Shown here piece by piece: positions 33,747 to 41,414 of a stretch of 64,000 nt of DNA. The notes under the pieces are model-generated. The model did no database searches. It had not been told where the DNA came from and was given only the letters and a program-made list of their open reading frames with translations. Both the position numbers and the translations under genes were made by a program. The stretch's first letter is position 1. Each line of letters opens with the position of its first letter. Origin of the DNA: Gordonibacter sp. Marseille-P4307 (GTDB lineage Bacteria; Actinomycetota; Coriobacteriia; Coriobacteriales; Eggerthellaceae); NCBI RefSeq assembly GCF_900604965.1, contig NZ_UWPD01000001.1:434001-498000 (forward strand). The letters are read 5' to 3'.

Positions 33747-34415
33747 ATGATAATTTCGAAAAATATCAGAGCGCTAAGATCCGCTTACAATCTAACCCAA
33801 AGGGAGCTGGCAGAAATAGCAAGCGTTACGGAAAACGCTGTATCAAAGTGGGAAAACGGTTATGCGGCTCCTCGGTTAGGCGCCGTTGAAAAAATAACAA
33901 GCCATTTTGGCCTAAGTACGTCTGCCCTTCTAGAAAGCTTTGAGATTCAAAATGGGGGGGGATCGGATCCCTCACGATCATCCAAAGAAACCCTGTCTTC
34001 TTCTAACCTGGCTTACATTCCATTCAGGCAAAGCGGGTTATCCGGATTGAAAGCGATTGATCAGACGGAGACAGAGCCCTGCAATAAAGTGCCTGTGCCT
34101 TCATTTTTGGTCGAGTACTTCCCGGATTGCTTTGTGTTGAAAAACGATTCCGACGATATGGACAGATCAATCCCCCGAGACTGTTTAATCGTTGTAACCC
34201 CCGACACGAAACCAGAAAATGGATCCATTGTCCTCGTCTCAATCGACCAGGGACCCCTTCTTATTCGACGACTGCTCCGAACAAATCAGACAATTGTCCT
34301 GTCTGCCGAGAGTTCCGCTTTAAAGTGTAATGACCTGGTATTTCATACTGATTCCCATAAAAAGATCTCGTTCGTTGGCAGGATAATATGGTTCCAACCT
34401 GAGCGCATTCTCTGA
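33747..34415 (+). CDS. XRE-family repressor with S24-like C-terminal domain
   Basis: A 222-aa CI/LexA-like regulator. The N-terminal helix-turn-helix (about 7-60; YNLTQRELAEIASVTENAVS) is canonical. The C-terminal part (about 115-222) has the S24 fold: the Ser is in LKNDSDDMDRSIPRD, but where a catalytic Lys is expected the sequence is LLIRRLL, so Lys is replaced by Arg. No Ala-Gly cleavage site is evident. It may bind as a dimer without RecA-stimulated self-cleavage. The ATG has AAAGGAGG upstream. It is divergent from the lysis operon and very likely represses it through the inverted repeat. Confidence 0.88.
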   Translation: MIISKNIRALRSAYNLTQRELAEIASVTENAVSKWENGYAAPRLGAVEKITSHFGLSTSALLESFEIQNGGGSDPSRSSKETLSSSNLAYIPFRQSGLSGLKAIDQTETEPCNKVPVPSFLVEYFPDCFVLKNDSDDMDRSIPRDCLIVVTPDTKPENGSIVLVSIDQGPLLIRRLLRTNQTIVLSAESSALKCNDLVFHTDSHKKISFVGRIIWFQPERIL

Positions 34416-34718
34416 GCGCAGCTTCTTCGTCAAACACGATAGGCGACATACCAAGACATCAATGTGAAAACGCTCTAACTTACCTTTATGATTCCCTCCC
34501 TGCGGTCCCAATTCCCGTCGATTAGTCTACCCTCAACATCGAGGATCTTACAACTATGCTTCATGCTAGACTTTCCGAGATCCCCATTTTTCGAATTTAG
34601 CAACATATCGGGTAGCAACGTCGAATGAATACCGCTTCCCTCGCTAGAAGATTCTTTTCTATCCCTTTGGCCATTACACCCGATTTCTCCGGTTATCGCT
34701 AATACATCTATAAATAAT
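34416..34718. other. AT-rich gap after the repressor
   Basis: No confident gene. On the minus strand a frame is open across 34475-34735 with protein-like content (for example KHSCKILDVEGRLIDGNWDR) but no start codon with a ribosome site. It may be a remnant of the element that brought in the lysis module. Confidence 0.3.
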
Positions 34719-34749
34719 CGAAGGCGGCTGCACGATGCGACCGCCTTCG
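34719..34749 (-). terminator. terminator of the nhaC pseudogene
   Basis: CGAAGGCGG (34719-34727) pairs with CCGCCTTCG (34741-34749). On the minus strand it is followed by ATTATTTATAG, 22 bases after the pseudogene stop. Confidence 0.7.
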
Positions 34750-34770
34750 GTGCTTTTCTGCTGCAGCCCT

Positions 34771-36144
34771 CTACCGAGCCGCCGAGCGCTTCCCCAGAAC
34801 GGGAACCGCCACCGCCAAGAGCGCCAGACCGAACACCAGCGACGGCCACGGGCTCATCGTGAACCCTGCCATCAGGTACCCGATGAAGCACACCACCATG
34901 ACCAGCGTCGCGTACGGAAGCTGGGTAGACACATGACGCAGATGGTTGCACTGCGCGCCCGTCGAGGACAGGATGGTCGTGTCGGAAATGGGAGATACAT
35001 GATCGCCGTACACGGCCCCGCCCAGCGTTGCGCCGATCGCAACCAGGAACAGCGGGTTGTCCGCCGGAAACACGCCCAGCACGATGGGAAGGATAAGCGC
35101 CACCGTGCCCCAAGACGTGCCCATCGCAAACGCAATGAACGCCGCCACCAGGAATATGATGGCGGGAAGCAGCGCCAGGCTCGCCCCGATGCTGGTAAGG
35201 AAGCTGGACACGAACTCGCCGGTGCCGATCATGTAACGGCACACACCGCCCAGCGACCAGGCAAGGACCAGGATCATAATCGCACCCACCATCGAGCGCA
35301 CGCCCTCCGAGATCCCCTCGGTGAACCCCGGGAGAGTGGTCAGGCCCCGCGGAAGGAACATCGCTGCAGCAACACACAGGGCCACCACCACGCCGATGCA
35401 CAGCCCCGAAATGGGATCTTCGCCAACAGCGGTGGCGAAATCGACGCCTTCGAAGAACCCGCCGACGAACAACATACCGACGATAGAGAAGATGATCAGC
35501 GCGACGATGGGAATAACCAGGTCGTACACGCGCCCCCTGTCGGAAATGTTCAAACCCTTGTAAGCCTCGGAAGCCGCCTGGGCTGCGCAATCGATGTCCG
35601 CCTCTTCGGTGACCACGGCGGGAACCTCGGGACGACCCGCCAGCTCGTCATCGGACTTGCCGTCAATCCCCATCGAGGACGCCTTCTTTAAAGCGCCTGT
35701 CATGCTCAGCTGGGCCTCGCGCATCGGGCCGAACTCGGTGGCGGTGATGATCATGTAGAACACGAAGATGATGATACCCAGTACCGCGCTGAGAAGCTGG
35801 GCCATCTTCGCATTCTTGACGCGCGTGGCGACGAACTCGGCATACGCTCGCGAGCCGCCCGCGATGGCTATGACCACCACCAAAGCTCCCAACAATGCTA
35901 GGAACAAGATGAGGGCGGCATTGCTCGAAATCTGCGTGGCCATCAGCTGCGGGAGCATGGTGAACGCGGTGATGGCCTGCGACACGCCGGGCCCGTCGGC
36001 TGAAAACGTGTAGATCAGCAGCCCAGAGAGCACACCGATGGTCAGCGATGAGTACACCTCCTTGGTGACCAGCGCGAGGCCCAGCGCCAACAGCGGAGGC
36101 AGAATTGATCACAACCCTGTTGCAATCAGGTCGAACCCTTCCAT
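34771..36144 (-). pseudogene. NhaC-type Na+/H+ antiporter, inactivated
   Basis: Closely similar to the intact antiporter at 41415-43061 over its whole length, but with two defects. The ATG at 36144 (MEGFDLIATG, site GAAGGGAA) is followed by TGA at 36111-36109, where the intact copy has Trp-12. In addition an 80-codon in-frame deletion removes the residues equivalent to 129-208 of the intact protein, including several membrane helices. The junction lies on TCTTCGTG, an 8-base sequence found in the intact gene at both ends of the missing segment, so replication slippage or recombination caused it. The rest reads through to the normal C-terminus (34771). Later restart could only give a defective protein. 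Confidence 0.9.
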
Positions 36145-36312
36145 AACGTTCCCTTCCAACTTCCCTGCATAAGCAAATCCAGTCGCTAGTATAAGGTACC
36201 GGCCCTGCATCGCAGAGCTGGCCGCCCAACCTTTTGCCCAAGCGCGCCCCCACCGCGACCGAAAGAGCCGCCGAAACGGACGGAACGCCCAGCGCGGGTG
36301 CGACCGACACGC

Positions 36313-37548
36313 CTAGTAGCGGTTGTCGAAGATGCGGCGCGTCTTCTTCTCGGAACGGGGCAGATCGCCGACGGGCACGCCTTTGGCGACCGGCGTCATG
36401 CCGATCTTCGCCTTGAATATGGCCTCGAGGTTGCGCTCGACGGCCTCGCGATCCTCGCCCGTCGCCTCAGTCTCGAAGAACACCGTCATGATGTCGTGAC
36501 CCATCATGTGGTCGATCATCACCTGGTATTCCGACGACGTGCCGTCCGTGAAGGCGATGACCTCCTCGATCTGGGCGGGGAACATGTTCACGCCCTTGAC
36601 CTTCACCATATCGTCGGTGCGCCCCGTGATGATGTCGATGCGCGGATGGGGGCTGCCGCACTCGCACGGACCGGGGACGATGCGGCTGAGGTCGTGGGTG
36701 CGGAAGCGCACCAGCGGGGCGCCTTCCTTCTGCAGCGTGGTGAGCACGATCTCGCCGGTCTGGCCGTCGGGAACTGGCTCGCCGGTCTTCGGGTCCACGA
36801 TCTCCAGATACACGTAATCGCTCCAGATGTGCATGGCGCTGTCGGCGCGGCAGTTGATGCCGATGCCGGGGCCGTACACCTCGGTAAGGCCGTAGATGTC
36901 GTACAGTTCGACACCCAACTCGTTGGCGATGCGTGCACGCATCTTGTCACCCCAGCGCTCGGACCCGATGATGCCCTTGCGCAGGCAGATCTTGTCGCGA
37001 ATCCCGCGCTTTTCGATCTCTTCGGCCAGCAACAACGCATACGAGCTGGTCGCGCACAGCACCGTGGACTTCATGTCCATCATCATCTGCAGCTGCTTGT
37101 CGGTATTGCCCGGCCCCAAGGGAACCGCCATCGCGCCCAGCCGCTCGGCACCCGCCTGAAAGCCAATTCCCGCCGTCCACAACCCGTATCCGGGCGTGAT
37201 CTGCACACGATCACGCGGCGTAACGCCCGCATACTCGTAGCAGCGGGCAAACTGGATGGCCCAGTCCTCAACGTCTTTTTTGGTGTAGGGAATAATAACG
37301 GGCGTCCCGGTGGTTCCCGAAGACGAATGGATGCGCACAATCTGGTCTTCGGGCACAGCCGCCAATCCCAGCGGATACGCTTCGCGCAAGTCGCCCTTAT
37401 CGGTGAAGGGGAGCTTGCGGAAATCCTCGATCGTTTTCACATCGCGCAAGTCGATGCCCTCGAATTTCTTCGCATAAAACGCCGAGCGCTCCTTGAGCGT
37501 CTGGAAAGATGCCAGCACGATCTTCAACTGCCAAGGGGTCATATCCAT
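36313..37548 (-). CDS. paaK: phenylacetate-CoA ligase
   Basis: A 411-aa acyl-adenylating enzyme that converts phenylacetate (or another aryl acid) to its CoA thioester. The nucleotide-binding motif is HSSSGTTGTPV, the second core motif is DIYGLTEVYGPG, and TGRTDDMVKVKGVNMFP begins the C-terminal domain. A Cys pair (PCECGSPHPR) is typical of this family. Length is normal. It is 69 bases downstream of iorB on the same strand; together with IorAB this suggests fermentation of aromatic amino acids to aryl acids and ATP recovery. Confidence 0.92.
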   Translation of the reverse strand: MDMTPWQLKIVLASFQTLKERSAFYAKKFEGIDLRDVKTIEDFRKLPFTDKGDLREAYPLGLAAVPEDQIVRIHSSSGTTGTPVIIPYTKKDVEDWAIQFARCYEYAGVTPRDRVQITPGYGLWTAGIGFQAGAERLGAMAVPLGPGNTDKQLQMMMDMKSTVLCATSSYALLLAEEIEKRGIRDKICLRKGIIGSERWGDKMRARIANELGVELYDIYGLTEVYGPGIGINCRADSAMHIWSDYVYLEIVDPKTGEPVPDGQTGEIVLTTLQKEGAPLVRFRTHDLSRIVPGPCECGSPHPRIDIITGRTDDMVKVKGVNMFPAQIEEVIAFTDGTSSEYQVMIDHMMGHDIMTVFFETEATGEDREAVERNLEAIFKAKIGMTPVAKGVPVGDLPRSEKKTRRIFDNRY

Positions 37549-37616
37549 GCCTGTCCTGCTCTCCTTTCGACGGGCGGCCGCTTTGCAAAGCGCGGCGCGG
37601 CGGGCATTATACTAGC

Positions 37617-38228
37617 CTAGCAGCTTTTCCGAAGCGTTTCGGCCACCGCATCGACCGCATTCAGGTTCATCTGCACGAAACGGGGCTTCACGCACACCTC
37701 GATGGCGCGCTTCAAGTCGTCAAGCGACAGAGGAAGGCTCGACCGGCACATGGCTGCCGAAAGCAAAACGGTGTTCAGCGCCTTCCTGCTGCCCACCATC
37801 TGCAGAAGTGATCGATCATCCACTATCATCAGACGTTCGGGAGCCTTCGAGAACGCCTCGGATAAGCGGCTAAGAACCTCCCGCCCGTCATAAGAACGCT
37901 TGCTTAGAGCCGCCGTCACCGGCTGAACCGACGTCTGCGCCGTCACCAGCATGCCGTCGGCCGCCAGATACGGAAGCACGCGCGCAGCCTCGGCCGGCTC
38001 GAACGCGACAATCAGATCGGCCGAGCTTCTGCCCAGAAGCGGTGCGTACACCTCTTCCCCCCGATCGCCCATACGCACATGCGATACCACGCTGCCACCG
38101 CGCTGCGCCATGCCGATAGTCTCGGCCGTGCGAACATGCCAGCCTTTTGCCCAAGCAGCCTGGGCAAGTATCTTGGCGGCCAGCACCGTCCCCTGCCCCC
38201 CGACTCCCGTCAGAAGAATATCCAGCAT
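37617..38228 (-). CDS. iorB: indolepyruvate:ferredoxin oxidoreductase, beta subunit
   Basis: A 203-aa gamma-type domain subunit of the 2-oxoacid:ferredoxin oxidoreductase that oxidatively decarboxylates arylpyruvates made from Trp, Phe and Tyr. The start ILLTGVGGQGTVLAAKILAQ and the block ETIGMAQRGGSVVSHVR are diagnostic. The reaction yields aryl-CoA and reduced ferredoxin. It is 10 bases downstream of iorA. Confidence 0.93.
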   Translation of the reverse strand: MLDILLTGVGGQGTVLAAKILAQAAWAKGWHVRTAETIGMAQRGGSVVSHVRMGDRGEEVYAPLLGRSSADLIVAFEPAEAARVLPYLAADGMLVTAQTSVQPVTAALSKRSYDGREVLSRLSEAFSKAPERLMIVDDRSLLQMVGSRKALNTVLLSAAMCRSSLPLSLDDLKRAIEVCVKPRFVQMNLNAVDAVAETLRKSC

Positions 38229-38237
38229 AGCGGCCTC

Positions 38238-40142
38238 CTATATTTCTGCAGCGATGCAGCCGTACGGGCACACGCTTGCGCACAGCCCGCACCCGTTGCA
38301 CAGATCCGAGTCGATGAACGCCTGACCGCGCTTGGCGCTTCGCGGGCCCTCTGCAACAGCGTCGAACCCGATAGCCGGACAGCCGATCTGGGTGATGCAC
38401 TTCTTGCATCCCGTGCAAGATCGCGCATCGATGATTACCGGTCGATCCGGCTTGACCAGCTGAACGCACGGCGCAACGTACAGAACCGCCGAAGGACCCG
38501 GATACGCAAGGGCCTTCGTGGCGGCCTGGGTCGCGGCCTCCAGATCAAGCGGGTCGGCGCACTCGATGCATGCGAACCCGTTGGCCCGCAGCTCGTCTTC
38601 GATCGACAATGCGGGACGCTTCTTGCCCATCAGCGTTACCCCTGTTCCCGGATGGGGCTGCGACCCCGTCATGGCCGTAGTCGCGTTATCCAGCACCACC
38701 ACCGTGATGTCGTGTCCGTTATACGCCGCGTTCGCCAACCCGGGCAGGCCGCTGGCGAAAAACGTCGAATCGCCGATGTAGGCGACCGCCTTGCGATCGG
38801 GCTCGACCGCCGCAAACCCTTGCGCCATGGTCACGCCTGCGCCCATGCACAGACAGGTGTCCAAGGCGTCCAACGGCTGGGCGTTTCCCAGCGTGTAGCA
38901 GCCGATATCGCCGCACTGCACGGCAGGCACGTTTTTCAAAGCGCGCTTCACCGCGTAAAACGCCCCCCGATGAGGACAGCCCGGGCACAGCACGGGCGGG
39001 CGCAGGGGAAGATCGATGCCCAGCTCGATAGCGCAGTCCGTCGTTCGACCCTCAGAGAATCCCGCCTCCAGAAAACCGGCCAGGCGTTGGGAAAGATCGT
39101 CTACGTCGTTTTCCCCTCGATCGCGCGTCGATCCGGAAAGCTTTCCCAGCACGTCATAGCCGCCATGCTGTCGCCCGCACAAACGCAGCAGCTCGTCTTC
39201 CAGCACATAGTCAAGCTCTTCGAGCACCAATACGCGCTCCAGACCCTCCGTGAAACGGGAAACCGCCGCCGCAGGGAACGGATACGCGGTTCCCACCTGC
39301 ATGAAACGGTAGGCGGGAAGCTTTGCACCCGCATCTCGCACCCGCTCCTCGATGGCTCGCAGCGCTTCGCGCGCGTTCGCGGCGCTGGTTCCCCCGGCAA
39401 GTATTCCCAAACGCGGGTTTCGACCGTGCGCTTCAACGGGATTGAAGCGTCCAAGCCCCTCGGACTTGGAGAACTCGTCTGTCATAAGAGACAGCCTCTG
39501 GTTTATCTGGCCATGGGCCTCGTAAGAGCGTTTGGGAAAGATCACCCAGCGCTTGGCATCGCGCACGAAACCTCCGTCGATCGGCTCGCGCGCAAAGGTC
39601 TGGGCGGGAACCTCGAAAAACGCCGAAGCGTGATCGACCCGTGTAGTGGGCCTTACGATAACGGGTGTGCCGTAGCGTTCAGACAAATCGAACGCATCTT
39701 TAACCATGGCATACGCCTGTTCGGGATTGGCGGGGTCCAGAACGGGAACCTTTGCAAAGGCGGCGAACCGACGCGTATCCTGCTCGGTCTGGGAGGATAT
39801 AGGACCGGGGTCGTCGGCTACCACCAGCACCACGCCGCCCTTCACGCCCACGTAGTTCAGGCACATCAACGGGTCGGCGGCCACGTTCAGGCCCATCTGC
39901 TTGCAGGTGAACAGGCAACGCGCGCCCGCAGCAGATGCGCCGGCCAGAACTTCAAGCGCCACCTTCTCGTTCGAGGACCACTCCACATGAACGCCATGCG
40001 CAAGCCCCTCGGCACGCCGGCGCGCAATGGTTTCGATGATCTCGGACGAAGGGGTGCCCGGATACCCCGCAGCCACCCGCACGCCGGCTTCAAGGGCGGC
40101 GATAGCCATCGCCTCGTTGCCCATCAGCAGTTGCTTCGTCAT
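38238..40142 (-). CDS. iorA: indolepyruvate:ferredoxin oxidoreductase, alpha subunit
   Basis: A 634-aa catalytic subunit. The N-terminal part is the pyrimidine-binding domain (MGNEAMAIAALEAGVRVAAG). The thiamine diphosphate domain follows, with CPGCPHRGAF, GDIGCYTLG and GDSTFFASGLPGLANA. The C-terminus (about 570-634) carries two [4Fe-4S] clusters: CTGCKKCITQIGCP and CNGCGLCASVCPYGC. Length and motifs are normal. It heads an iorA-iorB-paaK run. Function: oxidation of arylpyruvates coupled to ferredoxin in amino-acid fermentation. Confidence 0.94.
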   Translation of the reverse strand: MTKQLLMGNEAMAIAALEAGVRVAAGYPGTPSSEIIETIARRRAEGLAHGVHVEWSSNEKVALEVLAGASAAGARCLFTCKQMGLNVAADPLMCLNYVGVKGGVVLVVADDPGPISSQTEQDTRRFAAFAKVPVLDPANPEQAYAMVKDAFDLSERYGTPVIVRPTTRVDHASAFFEVPAQTFAREPIDGGFVRDAKRWVIFPKRSYEAHGQINQRLSLMTDEFSKSEGLGRFNPVEAHGRNPRLGILAGGTSAANAREALRAIEERVRDAGAKLPAYRFMQVGTAYPFPAAAVSRFTEGLERVLVLEELDYVLEDELLRLCGRQHGGYDVLGKLSGSTRDRGENDVDDLSQRLAGFLEAGFSEGRTTDCAIELGIDLPLRPPVLCPGCPHRGAFYAVKRALKNVPAVQCGDIGCYTLGNAQPLDALDTCLCMGAGVTMAQGFAAVEPDRKAVAYIGDSTFFASGLPGLANAAYNGHDITVVVLDNATTAMTGSQPHPGTGVTLMGKKRPALSIEDELRANGFACIECADPLDLEAATQAATKALAYPGPSAVLYVAPCVQLVKPDRPVIIDARSCTGCKKCITQIGCPAIGFDAVAEGPRSAKRGQAFIDSDLCNGCGLCASVCPYGCIAAEI

Positions 40143-40435
40143 GTTCCCGCCTTACGACCAGCCGATCACCCCCGATCGGTACCGAACTCCCCGCGATATA
40201 CCGATCGTCTCATTATAGGAAAGCGACGCTACCCAGTCCGGAAAAAGCGCCCAAGAAACGAACAGGGGCGACAAACACCCGAAACGAGCCTCGTATGCCT
40301 CGTCGCAAAATGTCACAGATTTGTGGCATTTTTCTTACCGGTTCATGGGGGACTCGCGCCAAGCCTTCACCGTAACCTGTGGTTGTCTACAAGGATGAAG
40401 CATCAGACACCGCACAGATGAAGGAGATGATCTCG
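40143..40435. other. divergent gap upstream of iorA
   Basis: No gene. It contains the iorA upstream region and, on the plus strand, a hairpin with T-run at 40309-40336, listed separately, which points to a lost plus-strand gene. Confidence 0.4.
40309..40336 (+). terminator. orphan terminator-like hairpin
   Basis: AATGTCACA (40309-40317) pairs with TGTGGCATT (40322-40330, one G-T pair), followed by TTTCTT. No plus-strand gene ends before it now, so it may be a relic or leader attenuator. Confidence 0.45.
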
Positions 40436-40543
40436 ATGTTTACATTCAACAAGAACAACCGGGGACGCGCCGAGACAGCCCGTTTCACGCGGAGACCTGC
40501 TGAGGCGGATGTGGGGCTACGGATGTGGTTCCCAACGCGGTGA
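40436..40543 (+). pseudogene. N-terminal scrap of an unknown gene, 35 codons
   Basis: ATG at 40436 has a strong site (AAGGAGATG), and 35 codons follow (MFTFNKNNRGRAETARFTRR) before TGA at 40541. The good start with a short, basic, unfamiliar product suggests the beginning of a gene whose body was deleted, fused to the kinase remnant that overlaps it in another frame. Confidence 0.4.
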
Positions 40544-40791
40544 AGCACGCGCAAAGCCGCATAGCCGTTCGCTACGACGGCATCCGCCTTTCGGTTTGGA
40601 ACGACTGCGGCCGGCTTCCCAGCGACCTCGACCGTCTTTTCGATCGATTCAACACCCAGTCGCACGGCGGTACCGGCATCGGCCTTGCCCTGGCGCTGAA
40701 GATATCCGAGATGCATGGGTGGAAGATTTCCGCCGAACGGACAAACGGCGGCCTTCTGGTGGCGTTCTGCTTCGAGGGCAAGCGGCTATAA
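40522..40791 (+). pseudogene. histidine kinase C-terminal remnant
   Basis: About 90 residues of a HATPase_c domain: N-box DVVPNAVKHAQ, a middle region FDRFNTQSHGG and the G2 box GTGIGLALALKISEMHG, ending FEGKRL. The H-box (phospho-acceptor) and sensor domains are absent, and no start codon has a ribosome site. It is out of frame with the scrap upstream. The missing part of the gene and any partner response regulator are not in the window, so a deletion is likely. Confidence 0.72.
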
Positions 40792-40830
40792 TCGGACAAG
40801 GTATTGTCCAACCAAGAAAGCGAGCCCTTT

Positions 40831-41295
40831 ATGACCTCAGAAAACCCCGCGATCGTCGGAATCATCACGGGATCGGAATCCGATATGCCCGCCATGCAGC
40901 CCTGCATGGATCAGCTCGACGATTTCGGGATTCCCTACGAAGTGAAGGTTGCCAGCGCCCATCGCAAGCCGCAAGAGGTTCACACCTGGGCATCCACTGC
41001 CCACCAGCGGGGAATAAAGGTGATCATCGCCGCTGCGGGGAAGGCGGCCCACCTGGGGGGAGTGGTTGCCGCATTCACTCCCGATCCGGTGATCGCCGTT
41101 CCCATGAAAACAAGCGACCTGGGCGGCCTTGATTCGCTGCTTTCTATGGTTCAGATGCCCTCGGGAGTGCCGGTCGCCTGCGTCGCCATCAACGGCGCGA
41201 AGAACGCCGCCATCCTCGCGGTGCAGATTCTGGGTACGGGGGATGCCGCAAAACAGGCGAAAATCGTCGATTTCAAGAAAAAGATGGCCGAATAG
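40831..41295 (+). CDS. purE: N5-carboxyaminoimidazole ribonucleotide mutase (PurE)
   Basis: A 154-aa enzyme of purine synthesis that moves the carboxylate from N5-CAIR to C4. The start [16 protein letters not shown], the block [11 protein letters not shown] and the [17 protein letters not shown] loop are signatures. Its ribosome site is weak, and an upstream start at 40804 is less likely. Other purine genes in the window (purD, purA) lie about 4 kb away on the opposite strand. It has no obvious own terminator. Confidence 0.93.
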   Translation: MTSENPAIVGIITGSESDMPAMQPCMDQLDDFGIPYEVKVASAHRKPQEVHTWASTAHQRGIKVIIAAAGKAAHLGGVVAAFTPDPVIAVPMKTSDLGGLDSLLSMVQMPSGVPVACVAINGAKNAAILAVQILGTGDAAKQAKIVDFKKKMAE

Positions 41296-41339
41296 CGCCC
41301 GCTCACCGCTATAAGCGCATCGCATCCTCGTTCCGACTG

Positions 41340-41379
41340 GGTTAAGAAGCTCCCCATCAGGAGATTCTTAACCTATACT
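41340..41379 (+). promoter_or_regulatory. inverted repeat and -10 box upstream of nhaC
   Basis: GGTTAAGAA (41340-41348) is exactly inverted at 41365-41373, with an inner CTCC/GGAG pair; TATACT (41374-41379) follows immediately. The repeat would cover the -35 region, so it is a likely operator. A similar TATACTAG occurs upstream of the pseudogene copy (about 36190-36198, minus strand) but without the repeat. Confidence 0.5.
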
Positions 41380-41414
41380 AGGCGCTGCCGTTTATTCGTT
41401 CTGAAAGGGTAGGT

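Noticed and set aside
32327-34415. Lysis genes as part of a full prophage
   Set aside because: Neighbouring genes on both sides are metabolic or cassette genes; no capsid, tail, terminase or integrase gene is present.
34475-35590. 371-codon minus-strand frame across the nhaC pseudogene
   Set aside because: Most of it is an out-of-frame reading of the pseudogene; only the last 85 codons lie outside and are discussed separately.
38079-40421. 780-codon plus-strand frame over iorAB
   Set aside because: Antisense of clearly identified iorB and iorA; composition is Arg/Gly/His-rich without domains.
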